Shown here: positions 5,564-12,291 of the stretch, in pieces
How positions within the stretch are numbered: position 1 is the stretch's first letter
How the letters are laid out: each line of letters opens with the position of its first letter
From: JACCXJ01 sp052387115
GTDB taxonomy: Bacteria > Pseudomonadota > Gammaproteobacteria > JACCXJ01
Reading direction: 5' to 3'
Assembly: GCA_052387115.1 (NCBI GenBank)
Contig: JBQTJM010000332.1
Span: 1-12,291 of the forward strand
Length of the DNA: 12,291 nt
Notes under the pieces: model-generated
The model's input: the letters and a program-made list of their open reading frames with translations, nothing else
Database searches by the model: none
What the model was told of the DNA's origin: nothing
Made by a program: the position numbers and the translations under genes

Positions 5564-7525
5564 ATGGGTGCGGTCTATCTCGCCATCGTGCTTGCGCCCC
5601 TCCTCGGCGCCATCGTCGCCGGGGTGTTCGGGAACGCCATCGGCCGCACTTGGTCGCATCGCGTGACCATCACCGCGGTCGCGATCTCGTTCTTCCTCTC
5701 GCTCCTGGGCTTCAAGGACATCGTAATCGACGGCGAGCCGCCATTCAACGGCGCGGTCTACACGTGGCTCTCGAGCGGCGGTGTGGACTTCAAGGTCGGG
5801 TTCCTCATCGATAAGCTGTCGGTCACCATGATGGTGGTGGTGAGCTTCGTCTCGTGGATGATCCACATCTACACCATCGGTTACATGCACGACGACCCTG
5901 GCTACCAGCGCTTTTTCAGCTACATCAACCTGTTCACCTTCGGGATGCTGATGCTGGTGATGGCGAACAACTTCCTTCAGTTGTTCTTCGGCTGGGAGGC
6001 CGTGGGGCTCGTGTCCTATCTCTTGATCGGCTTCTGGTACAAGCGCGAGTCCGCGGTCCAGGCCAACCTCAAGGCGTTCCTGGCGAACAGGGTGGGCGAC
6101 CTGGGGTTCCTGCTCGGCATCGGGGTCATCTTCATGGTCCTGGGCACCCTGGATTACACCGAGGCCTTCAAAGCGGCCCCGACGCTCGCGGGGAAAACGA
6201 TTAACCTCTGGGGCGATTCGGAATGGTCGCTCCCGACCCTCATCTGCATCCTGCTCTTCATCGGCGCCATGGGCAAATCGGCCCAGGTACCGCTGCACGT
6301 GTGGCTACCCGATTCCATGGAGGGCCCGACGCCGATCTCCGCGCTCATCCACGCGGCCACCATGGTCACGGCAGGGATCTTCATGGTGGCGCGCATGTCG
6401 CCCCTCTACGAGCTTTCCGAGACGGCCTTGAGCTTCATTCTGGTGATCGGTGCCGTGACGGCCTTCTTCATGGGCCTCTTGGGCCTCGTGCAACACGACA
6501 TCAAGCGGGTCATCGCCTACTCGACCGTCTCACAGCTCGGTTACATGGCCGTGGCCCTCGGTGCCTCGGCCTATGCGGCGGCGATCTTCCATCTCATGAC
6601 CCACGCCTTCTTCAAGGCCCTGCTGTTCCTCGCGGCCGGATCGGTCATCATCGGGATGCATCACGAGCAGGACATGCGCAAGATGGGCGGGCTCTGGCGG
6701 CACATGCCGATCACCTGGGCCACGATGCTGATCGGGACGCTCGCCCTGATTGGCTTCCCGGGGCTCTCGGGCTTCTTCTCCAAGGACGCCATCATCGAGG
6801 CCGTGCACCATTCGCAGTTGCCGGGGGCTGGCATCGCTTATCTCGCGGTCCTCTGCGGGGTGTTCGTGACGTCGCTCTACAGCTTTCGGCTCTTGTTCTT
6901 GGTCTTCCACGGCCCGGAACGCCTGGACCACCATACCAAGGAGCATCTGCACGAGTCGCCGCGGGTCGTCACAGGCCCCCTCGTCGTGCTCGCCGTCCCC
7001 TCCGTCTTAATCGGCGCCCTGACGATCGGACCGATGCTCTTCGGTGGCTTTTTCGGTTCGTCGATCCGGGTCGCCGAGGCCCACGATGTGCTCGGTCGTA
7101 TGCGAGAGGATTATCACGGCCTCTTCGGCTTCGTCCTGCACGGCTTCACCTCGATGCCCTTCGTGCTCGCCGTGCTCGGTTTTGTCACTGCCTGGGTCTG
7201 TTATCTCTGGCGTCCCGGGATCCCCGGACGGTTAGCCAATCGCTTCCGGGTGATCTACGACCTCCTCGTCCGCAAGTATGGTTTCGACGACTTCAACGAC
7301 CGCGTCTTCGCGGGCGGGGCGCGCGGCACGGGCTGGGCGCTGTGGCAGCTCGGCGATGTGCGTTTGATCGACGGGCTTATGGTCAACGGCTCGGCACGTT
7401 TCGTCGGGTGGTTCTCCGGCGTCGTACGGCAGGTGCAGTCCGGCTATCTGTACCATTACGCCTTCGCGATGATCATCGGGCTTCTGTGTCTCCTCGGTTA
7501 CTTCGTCTACGGTCTGGGACGGTGA
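5564..7525 (+). CDS. nuoL: NADH-quinone oxidoreductase subunit L (distal antiporter-like proton pump)
   Basis: The 653-residue product is the largest membrane subunit, at the far end of the membrane arm, with 14 core helices plus a long lateral amphipathic helix and a final membrane helix. The residues of the proton path are present: Glu145 in GWEAVGL, Asp179 in NRVGDL, Lys238 in MGKSAQVPLHVWLPD, His263 in LIHAATMV, His347 and Lys351 in THAFFKALLF, and Lys407 in FFSKDAI. The C-terminal part (LLVRKYGFDDFND at 567-579, GDVRLIDGLMVNGSARFVGW at 597-616, then a membrane segment near 631-650) fits the lateral helix and its anchor. AAGGG at 5550-5554, inside nuoK, gives a nine-base spacing to the ATG. 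Length and sequence show no damage. Confidence 0.97.
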   Translation: MGAVYLAIVLAPLLGAIVAGVFGNAIGRTWSHRVTITAVAISFFLSLLGFKDIVIDGEPPFNGAVYTWLSSGGVDFKVGFLIDKLSVTMMVVVSFVSWMIHIYTIGYMHDDPGYQRFFSYINLFTFGMLMLVMANNFLQLFFGWEAVGLVSYLLIGFWYKRESAVQANLKAFLANRVGDLGFLLGIGVIFMVLGTLDYTEAFKAAPTLAGKTINLWGDSEWSLPTLICILLFIGAMGKSAQVPLHVWLPDSMEGPTPISALIHAATMVTAGIFMVARMSPLYELSETALSFILVIGAVTAFFMGLLGLVQHDIKRVIAYSTVSQLGYMAVALGASAYAAAIFHLMTHAFFKALLFLAAGSVIIGMHHEQDMRKMGGLWRHMPITWATMLIGTLALIGFPGLSGFFSKDAIIEAVHHSQLPGAGIAYLAVLCGVFVTSLYSFRLLFLVFHGPERLDHHTKEHLHESPRVVTGPLVVLAVPSVLIGALTIGPMLFGGFFGSSIRVAEAHDVLGRMREDYHGLFGFVLHGFTSMPFVLAVLGFVTAWVCYLWRPGIPGRLANRFRVIYDLLVRKYGFDDFNDRVFAGGARGTGWALWQLGDVRLIDGLMVNGSARFVGWFSGVVRQVQSGYLYHYAFAMIIGLLCLLGYFVYGLGR

Positions 7526-7532
7526 GGCGCCG

Positions 7533-9056
7533 ATGCCACTCCTGAGCCTCGTCATCTGGCTGCCGATCCTGGGCGGCGTGGCCGTGCTGTTCCTCGCGGA
7601 GCGCGATCGGGCCATGGTCTCGAAGCTGTCGCTCGCCATCGCGCTCGCCACCTTTGCGCTTTCGCTCCCGCTGTATTTCGGCTTCGATACCGCGACCCCC
7701 GCGATGCAGCTCGTCGAGCGCGTGCCCTGGATCCCGGCCTTCGGCATCGATTACCACCTCGGGATCGACGGGATCTCGCTGCCGCTCATCCTGCTCACGA
7801 CCTTCACGAACGTGCTCGTGATCCTGGCGGGCTTCGAGGTGATCGAGCACCGGCTGGCCCAGTACATGGCCGCGTTCCTGATCCTGGAGGGGCTCATGAA
7901 CGGGGTCTTCGCGGCCCTCGATGCGATCCTGTTCTATGTCTTCTGGGAGGCGATGCTGGTCCCGATGTTTCTCATCATCGGGATATGGGGCGGCGAGCAT
8001 CGCGTCTACGCCACCATCAAGTTCTTCCTATACACCTTCCTGGGGTCGGTCTTCATGCTGGTGGCGCTCCTGTACCTCTACTACAAGGGCGGGAGCTTCT
8101 CGATCCTCGCGATGCACGGGCTGCCGCTCGATCTCGCGACGCAAAAGCTCATCTTCATCGCCTTTTTGCTGGCCTTCGCGGTCAAGGTCCCGATGTGGCC
8201 GGTGCATACCTGGCTCCCCGACGCCCACGTCGAGGCCCCGACCGGCGGCTCGGTGATCCTCGCGGCTATCATGCTGAAGATGGGCGGATACGGTTTTCTG
8301 CGCTTCTCGCTCCCCATCGTCCCCGACGGCAGCCATGCCCTGGATGGACTCATGATCGCGCTTTCGCTCGTCGCGATCGTCTACATCGGTTTCGTGGCGC
8401 TGGTGCAAGAGGACATGAAGAAGCTCATCGCCTACTCTTCGATCTCCCACATGGGCTTCGTGACCTTGGGTCTCTTCGTCGTGTTCCGCCTGCTCGGAAA
8501 CGGCGCGACGGCGGGCAGCGCCGCGATGGGCATCGAGGGCGGGATGGTGCAGATGATCTCGCACGGCTTCGTCTCGGGGGCCCTGTTCCTGTGCGTGGGC
8601 GTCCTGTACGACCGTATCCATAGCCGCCGGATCCAGGACTATGGTGGGGTCGTCAACACCATGCCGGTCTTCGCTGCGCTCATGATGGTCTTCTGCATGG
8701 CCAACGCCGGGTTGCCCGGGACCTCGGGGTTCGTGGGCGAGCTCCTGGTGATCCTGACGAGCGTTAAGGCGAGCTTCTGGTTCGCGGTCTGTGCCGGGAC
8801 CACCCTGGTCCTGGGCGCGGCCTACACGCTATGGATGTACAAACGCGTGATCTTCGGCGAGGTGGCCAACGAGCGCGTCGCGAAGCTCCAGGACCTCAAC
8901 CACCGCGAGCTCGTGATCCTCGGGAGCCTCGCGGCCGTGGTGCTCCTCTTCGGCGTGTGGCCCGCGCCGATGCTGGAGGTCATGCACGCGACGGTCGAGC
9001 ACCTGGTCGAGCACGTCTCGCACTCCAAAGTCGCAATGGCGGTAACGGGGCTCTGA
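7533..9056 (+). CDS. nuoM: NADH-quinone oxidoreductase subunit M (antiporter-like proton pump)
   Basis: The 507-residue membrane protein is the middle antiporter-like subunit. Diagnostic positions are Glu139 in FWEAMLVP, Lys218 in FAVKVPMWPVHTWLPDAHVE, His344 in MISHGFVSGALF and Glu403 in GFVGELL, matching the essential Glu144, Lys234 and Glu407 of the E. coli protein. About fourteen hydrophobic helices are present, and the length is typical. The ATG lies seven bases after the nuoL stop, and GAGG at 7524-7527 overlaps that stop, so translation is probably coupled. The C-terminal tail (VMHATVEHLVEHVSHSK) is histidine-rich but short, and nothing suggests a special role. Confidence 0.97.
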   Translation: MPLLSLVIWLPILGGVAVLFLAERDRAMVSKLSLAIALATFALSLPLYFGFDTATPAMQLVERVPWIPAFGIDYHLGIDGISLPLILLTTFTNVLVILAGFEVIEHRLAQYMAAFLILEGLMNGVFAALDAILFYVFWEAMLVPMFLIIGIWGGEHRVYATIKFFLYTFLGSVFMLVALLYLYYKGGSFSILAMHGLPLDLATQKLIFIAFLLAFAVKVPMWPVHTWLPDAHVEAPTGGSVILAAIMLKMGGYGFLRFSLPIVPDGSHALDGLMIALSLVAIVYIGFVALVQEDMKKLIAYSSISHMGFVTLGLFVVFRLLGNGATAGSAAMGIEGGMVQMISHGFVSGALFLCVGVLYDRIHSRRIQDYGGVVNTMPVFAALMMVFCMANAGLPGTSGFVGELLVILTSVKASFWFAVCAGTTLVLGAAYTLWMYKRVIFGEVANERVAKLQDLNHRELVILGSLAAVVLLFGVWPAPMLEVMHATVEHLVEHVSHSKVAMAVTGL

Positions 9057-9062
9057 GCAAAC

Positions 9063-10490
9063 ATGTCCGACCTGATCCTATCTCTCCCCGAGCTCGTGGT
9101 GCTCTGCATGGCCTGCGCGGTGCTCCTCGCCTGCGTGTCGCGGCGCGGCGTCGGGCTCGTTTACCGGCTGTCGCAAGGGACGCTCTTCGGCGCGCTCCTA
9201 TTAACCATCGCGCTCCGCCCCGGCAATCCAGGTTTCGCCTTCCACGGCTTGTTCGTCAGCGATCTCCTGGCCACGGTATTGAAATCGGCGATCCTCCTCG
9301 TCTCCATGGGGGCCTTCGCCTATTCGAGGGATTATCTGGCGGCGCGGCCGTTCCTGAGCGCCGAGTATTTCGTGCTCGGCCTGTTCGCGGTGCTCGGGAT
9401 GATGGTGATGGTCTCGGCCAACAATTTCTTGACCATCTACCTCGGCCTGGAGCTTATGTCCCTCTCGCTCTATGCCATGGTCGCCATGCACCGGGACTCC
9501 GCGGCCGCCTCCGAGGCGGCGATGAAGTATTTCGTGCTCGGGGCACTCGCCTCGGGCATGATGCTCTACGGGATCTCGATCCTCTACGGCGTGACCGGCA
9601 GCCTGGACCTGCACGCGGTCGCCGCCTCGCTTTATCAACACGCCGATCGCAGCCTGCTGCTCGTCTTCGGTCTGGTCTTCGTGATCGCGGGTATCGCGTT
9701 CAAGCTCGGCGTCGTACCGTTCCACATGTGGATCCCCGATGTCTACGAGGGGGCACCCACCCCTGTGACGCTGTTCCTCGGAACGGCACCCAAGCTCTCG
9801 GGCTTCGCCATCGCCTTCCGGCTGCTCGTCGAGGGCATGGAAGGGATGGTGGCGGATTGGCAGCAGATGCTCGTCGTGCTCGCGGTCCTATCCATGGCGA
9901 TCGGGAACATCGTGGCCATCGCGCAATGGAACATCAAGCGCATGCTCGCCTACTCGACCATCGCCCACATGGGTTTTCTATTGCTCGGGCTCCTGGCCGG
10001 AACCAAGAGCGGATACGCCGGATCGATGTTCTATGTCATCGCCTACGCCTTGATGAGCATGGGCGCCTTCGGCATGATCCTCCTCCTGACCCGCGCCCGG
10101 TTCGAGTCCGACCGGATCGAGGACTTCAAGGGCCTGGCGGAGCGCAGCCCCTGGTTCGCGTTCGTCATGCTCATGCTCATGTTCAGCCTCGCGGGCGTCC
10201 CACCCTTCGTGGGCTTCTGGGCCAAGTGGTTCGTTATCAAGGAGGCCCTGGCCGCCGGTTTCGTGTTGCTCGCCGTCCTCGCCGTGGTCTTCTCCATCAT
10301 CGGGGCCTACTATTACCTCCGGATCATCAAGCTGATGTACTTCGACACCCCCGAGGAGACCGCGCCGCTCGCTTGTGGCCGCGAAATGCGCCTCGTCATG
10401 AGCTTGAACGGCATGGCCGTCCTCGTGCTCGGTGTGAGCCCAGGGGTGCTGATGGCCTTGTGCCTTTCGGCGGTGGGGGCGGGGCGGTAG
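9063..10490 (+). CDS. nuoN: NADH-quinone oxidoreductase subunit N (antiporter-like proton pump)
   Basis: The 475-residue membrane protein is the antiporter-like subunit nearest to NuoK. The proton-path residues are Glu130 in LGLELMSLSLYA, Lys214 in AFKLGVVPFHMWIPDVYEG and Lys388 in FWAKWFV, corresponding to Glu133, Lys217 and Lys395 of E. coli NuoN. The replacement of the glutamate seen in NuoM by a lysine in the last motif is normal for NuoN. The length is usual. The ATG is six bases after the nuoM stop with only a weak ribosome-binding site (TGAGC), which is consistent with coupling. It is the last nuo gene; the TAG at 10488 is followed by 259 bases without a gene and then by a convergent gene, so the operon ends here. 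Confidence 0.97.
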   Translation: MSDLILSLPELVVLCMACAVLLACVSRRGVGLVYRLSQGTLFGALLLTIALRPGNPGFAFHGLFVSDLLATVLKSAILLVSMGAFAYSRDYLAARPFLSAEYFVLGLFAVLGMMVMVSANNFLTIYLGLELMSLSLYAMVAMHRDSAAASEAAMKYFVLGALASGMMLYGISILYGVTGSLDLHAVAASLYQHADRSLLLVFGLVFVIAGIAFKLGVVPFHMWIPDVYEGAPTPVTLFLGTAPKLSGFAIAFRLLVEGMEGMVADWQQMLVVLAVLSMAIGNIVAIAQWNIKRMLAYSTIAHMGFLLLGLLAGTKSGYAGSMFYVIAYALMSMGAFGMILLLTRARFESDRIEDFKGLAERSPWFAFVMLMLMFSLAGVPPFVGFWAKWFVIKEALAAGFVLLAVLAVVFSIIGAYYYLRIIKLMYFDTPEETAPLACGREMRLVMSLNGMAVLVLGVSPGVLMALCLSAVGAGR

Positions 10491-10523
10491 GCCTCTCCGT
10501 GTAACAGGGGACGCGATTCCGGT

Positions 10524-10661
10524 CCCCTCCCCTGCGGAGCGGGGGAGGGTCAGGGTGGGGGTAAAGGCGCCGCAACCAGGAAAGGGGCTTGGTCAGCGCG
10601 TGCAGGCGTAACCCCCACCCGGGCTCTCCCCGCTCCGCAAAAAGCGCGGACAGGGGAGGGG
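10524..10661. repeat. Imperfect inverted repeat (REPIN/MITE-like) between nuoN and the methyltransferase gene
   Basis: Three blocks pair across a central loop: CCCCTCCCCTG (10524-10534) with 10651-10661, TGCGGAGCGGGG (10533-10544) with 10628-10639, and GGGTGGGGGT (10553-10562) with 10611-10620. The right arm has eleven extra bases (10640-10650). The loop is 10563-10610. Each arm also folds on itself, so the element looks like two REP-type units facing each other. Elements of this composition are commonly scattered between genes in GC-rich proteobacteria; that this one is repeated in its genome is inference. There is no open frame inside. It may also act as a transcription barrier between the two convergent genes. 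The remainder of 10491-10749 holds only the small hairpin listed next. Confidence 0.75.
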
Positions 10662-10715
10662 GTTTCTCGGTGCCGTAGACCCGGCTTTGCCTCAGTTGCC
10701 TGGGCGCCTCGCAGC

Positions 10716-10738
10716 ATTTCGCCAAAGGGCGGCGAAAT
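10716..10738. terminator. Possible terminator hairpin after the methyltransferase gene
   Basis: ATTTCGCC (10716-10723) and GGCGAAAT (10731-10738) form a perfect 8-base stem with a 7-base loop, 11 bases beyond the stop codon of the - strand methyltransferase gene. No run of T follows on either strand, so it would be a weak intrinsic terminator at best. It could also stabilise the mRNA end or belong to the neighbouring repeat. Confidence 0.4.
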
Positions 10739-10749
10739 CGCAGCACCCG

Positions 10750-11502
10750 CTACGCATCGGTCGTATCACATGGTGGCTTCTCGGCCACGGCTATCAGACT
10801 CAAACCGAAGCCACAATTGACACGGTTCTCGAAATACCGATACCAGGCGTCGAGTACTTTGATCATCACGCGTTTCAGCGTACCCTTCTCGTTGGCCGAG
10901 CGCAGGTCCACGCGCAGTAAGCGCGGGAGCACTCGCGAGGCGATGAAATATGGCAGGAATCCCATGGCGTTCCAATAGCGCACCCTGCCGACCCGATATC
11001 CCGTCATTTGTAACTTGCCTACCAGATCGCCCCGCTCGTAGCGGCGGAAATGTCCCTGTTCGGCATCTCGCGGCCCGTACAGGATCTGGAACGCCGGGGC
11101 CACGATGACCAATCGTCCCCGGGGCTTCAGGAGCGCTCTCATCCGTCGCAACTGCTGAACGTCATCTTGTATATGTTCGAGAACGTCGATGATGGTGATC
11201 GTGTCGAACCGGTGCGGCCACCCGTCGATGTCTTCCGGTGAACTGTGCTCGATCCTGAGGGGACCGTGGAGCGCCTGTGCCAGATCGACGAGCTCCCCCG
11301 ACGGCTCCAGGCCCACCACGTCCTTGCCCTGGTCCTGCAGCAATCGCAGGAGGTGACCACTACCACAGCCGATGTCGAGGACCGAGGTCCCGGTCACCAT
11401 CGAGGCGACCAGGCTACGTAGATTGCGATTGCGGAAGTCGTTCCCCTGGTTTCCAAGTCGGCGGTAGTGTTCCAGCAGGACATGGTCGGATCCCCTACTC
11501 AT
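10750..11502 (-). CDS. Class I SAM-dependent methyltransferase
   Basis: The 250-residue product has a Rossmann-type methyltransferase domain. Motif I is VLDIGCGSG (41-49), with an acidic residue at Glu66 (VGLEPS) for the SAM ribose. The post-I strand is FDTITIIDVLEHI (99-111), of the kind seen in UbiE/UbiG-like enzymes, and a later strand is PRGRLVIVAPAF (127-138). The C-terminal part contains GPRDAEQGHFRRYERGDL (143-160) and a hydrophobic stretch around YWNAMGFLPYFIASRVL (176-192). That combination is frequent in methyltransferases linked to sugar or lipid-glycan pathways, but the substrate cannot be told from sequence. The ATG at 11502 has AGGA about ten bases upstream and a second AAGGG touching the start. 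It is convergent to nuoN and lies 62 bases downstream of the DUF29 pseudogene on the same strand. Confidence 0.9.
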   Translation of the reverse strand: MSRGSDHVLLEHYRRLGNQGNDFRNRNLRSLVASMVTGTSVLDIGCGSGHLLRLLQDQGKDVVGLEPSGELVDLAQALHGPLRIEHSSPEDIDGWPHRFDTITIIDVLEHIQDDVQQLRRMRALLKPRGRLVIVAPAFQILYGPRDAEQGHFRRYERGDLVGKLQMTGYRVGRVRYWNAMGFLPYFIASRVLPRLLRVDLRSANEKGTLKRVMIKVLDAWYRYFENRVNCGFGLSLIAVAEKPPCDTTDA

Positions 11503-11564
11503 CCCTTACTGATCCTGGTCTCTGCTCCGGGCATCGTCTCTGTAGTGCCACGTCCGGGTTCTCG

Positions 11565-12047
11565 CTACTGACCTGGCCAAAATCCATCATCCATCGTCTG
11601 GTCAAAGGCCCAAGGGCATGTGTCAGGGAAGATGTTTTTATCCACCCCGCAATCACGAGCCGCTTGGAGTCTCGCGTCTCCGTAAGCCTCCGCGAAGGTC
11701 TCTTCCAGCATCCGTTTCAATCCGGGACTTTGCTTCAAGAGCCGCCTTGTCCCGCGGCGCTGCTCCTCGATCGTCAGGGCGGCCCAGCTCTTGTTCGCCG
11801 CCGGCTCCGGTTTGAACCGTCATTTCAACAAATGGGCCAGCAACACACCCAACCTGCTTTCCAGCTCTCGCTGCTCGCTCCGCCCCATGTCCTCTAACTC
11901 CTCGGCGACCGACTCCCAGTCGACTACGTTGAAACTCCCCTCGCGGATAGCCCGCGCCGTCTCCGTTGTCCAGGTATAAAAATCCCGGTCATGCGGCGCA
12001 GGTGCGCTGGTCGCTGGTATTGGATTGTTCCGAGGTTGCGCTTTCAT
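11565..12047 (-). pseudogene. DUF29-family gene with one in-frame TGA at codon 76
   Basis: From ATG 12047 the frame reads 75 residues, meets TGA at 11820-11822, and then stays open for another 84 residues to a TAG at 11565-11567. Both parts are DUF29-like. Before the stop are RDFYTWTTETARAIREG (21-37) and WESVAEELEDMGRSEQREL (44-62), followed by LLAHLLK. After it come RFKPEPAANKSWAALTIEEQ, then RRLLKQSPGLKRMLEETFAE, then the typical ending FPDTCPWAFDQTMDDGFWPGQ. Family members normally have tryptophan right after LLK (HLLKW), so the stop is a TGG-to-TGA change. There is no frameshift. DUF29 proteins of about 140-160 residues have no established function and often occur in mobile or accessory DNA. 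The short 75-residue piece might still be made. The nonsense change seems recent because the rest of the frame is clean. Confidence 0.85.
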
Positions 12048-12112
12048 AGTCGCATGGCCTGCTCAATACAGATCTACAGTCCCACAAGCGGCCCCCGCAG
12101 TCAAGCGCGGAT

Positions 12113-12131
12113 AGGCGGACGCCTTCCGCCT
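12113..12131. other. Small hairpin in the divergent intergenic region
   Basis: AGGCGGA (12113-12119) and TCCGCCT (12125-12131) form a perfect 7-base stem with a 5-base loop, followed on the + strand by TTCTCC. It lies between the divergent DUF29 pseudogene and the partial gene at the window end. The 197-base region 12048-12244 otherwise holds only the promoter-like site listed next. The hairpin could be a regulatory site or a leftover of an upstream terminator. No function is shown. Confidence 0.4.
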
Positions 12132-12195
12132 TTCTCCGCTCCTTCCCGTCCGGGCGTCTGGCCGCGGCTGCTGACTATCTCTCCGAGTGAACGTC

Positions 12196-12204
12196 TGCTA
12201 TAGT
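12196..12204 (+). promoter_or_regulatory. Extended -10 promoter-like site for the last gene
   Basis: TGCTATAGT at 12196-12204 fits the extended -10 pattern TGnTATAAT with one mismatch in the hexamer. No good -35 hexamer stands 16-18 bases upstream, which is tolerated by extended -10 promoters. Transcription would start near 12211, giving a leader of about 34 bases before the ATG at 12245. Confidence 0.4.
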
Positions 12205-12244
12205 GATCGCAGTGAATCATGGAGCGTCGAACGAGGGTCGACCG

Positions 12245-12291
12245 ATGACGACCGTGCAAGTGCTTCCCCGGGGCGTACTGTATGAGCACGA
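12245..12291 (+). CDS. N-terminal start of an unrecognised gene (3' end outside window)
   Basis: An ATG at 12245 is preceded by GAGG (12234-12237) with a seven-base spacing and opens a frame that runs to the window edge: MTTVQVLPRGVLYEH. Fifteen residues are too few to name a family. The good ribosome-binding site and the promoter-like site upstream support a real start. It is divergent from the DUF29 pseudogene. Confidence 0.5.
   Translation, partial: MTTVQVLPRGVLYEH

Noticed and set aside
5270..6298. Long - strand open frame (342 codons) opposite nuoK/nuoL
   Set aside because: Antisense shadow with highly charged, low-quality protein; the + strand genes are clear.
6223..7545. 440-codon + strand frame overlapping nuoL
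   Set aside because: Frame-shifted shadow of nuoL, rich in R, H, P and G. It ends just past the nuoL stop without its own start signals.
8831..10504. 557-codon + strand frame overlapping nuoM and nuoN
   Set aside because: Out-of-frame shadow; NuoM and NuoN read perfectly in their own frames.
11815..11825. TGA read as tryptophan or selenocysteine in the DUF29 gene
   Set aside because: TGA ends nuoG, nuoH, nuoJ, nuoK, nuoL and nuoM here, so the code is standard. No SECIS-like hairpin was recognised right after the TGA, and the family has Trp, not Cys or Sec, at this site.
11277..11897. 206-codon + strand frame over the methyltransferase start and DUF29 pseudogene
   Set aside because: Antisense shadow; the - strand readings match known families along their length.
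12101..12289. 62-codon - strand frame at the window end
   Set aside because: No recognisable family and no ribosome-binding site visible; it lies opposite the well-supported start at 12245.
1..12291. tRNA, rRNA, CRISPR array, transposase or integrase genes
   Set aside because: None seen on either strand: no cloverleaf-like sequences, no regularly spaced repeats, and no DDE or tyrosine-recombinase protein.

Overview
This is a GC-rich window, proteobacterial in character. The subunit sequences and gene order fit a gammaproteobacterium best; genus cannot be read from the sequence. About 85% of it up to position 10490 is the distal half of a nuo operon on the + strand, coding for the respiratory NADH:quinone oxidoreductase (complex I). 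The order is nuoG (5' end outside the window), nuoH, nuoI, nuoJ, nuoK, nuoL, nuoM, nuoN. NuoG and NuoI belong to the electron-transfer arm; NuoH, J, K, L, M and N form the membrane proton-pumping arm. All eight look intact where visible and keep the charged residues expected of working subunits. Most junctions are tight: G/H overlap by 4 bases, H/I are 28 bases apart, and K/L, L/M and M/N are 5 to 7 bases apart.

The unusual part is that the operon is opened twice by foreign-looking material, both times on the same strand as the operon. The 773-base gap between nuoI and nuoJ holds (1) a frameshifted remnant of an unrecognised gene, (2) a RelE/ParE-type toxin reading frame that seems to lack its N-terminal part, and (3) a complete-looking antitoxin-type gene. 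The antitoxin overlaps the toxin by 4 bases, and its stop codon overlaps the likely ribosome-binding site of nuoJ. The 725-base gap between nuoJ and nuoK holds (4) the C-terminal tail of a HicB-like antitoxin that begins inside the end of nuoJ, and (5) a complete 155-residue gene of unknown function with lower GC than the nuo genes. Both gaps therefore combine a toxin-antitoxin-derived gene or remnant with an unrecognised gene, inside an operon that must stay transcribed.

Downstream of nuoN (10491-12291) the layout is accessory. A 140-base imperfect inverted repeat, like a REP/REPIN or small MITE-type element, lies between nuoN and a convergent class I SAM-dependent methyltransferase on the - strand. 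Upstream of the methyltransferase, on the same strand, is a DUF29-family gene interrupted by one in-frame TGA at a position where a tryptophan is expected; the rest of its frame is open. A divergent gene begins at 12245 on the + strand with a good ribosome-binding site and an extended -10-like promoter, and it runs off the window.

The best candidate for something new is the pair of toxin-antitoxin-containing insertions inside the complex I operon. No complete new defence or mobile system is visible.
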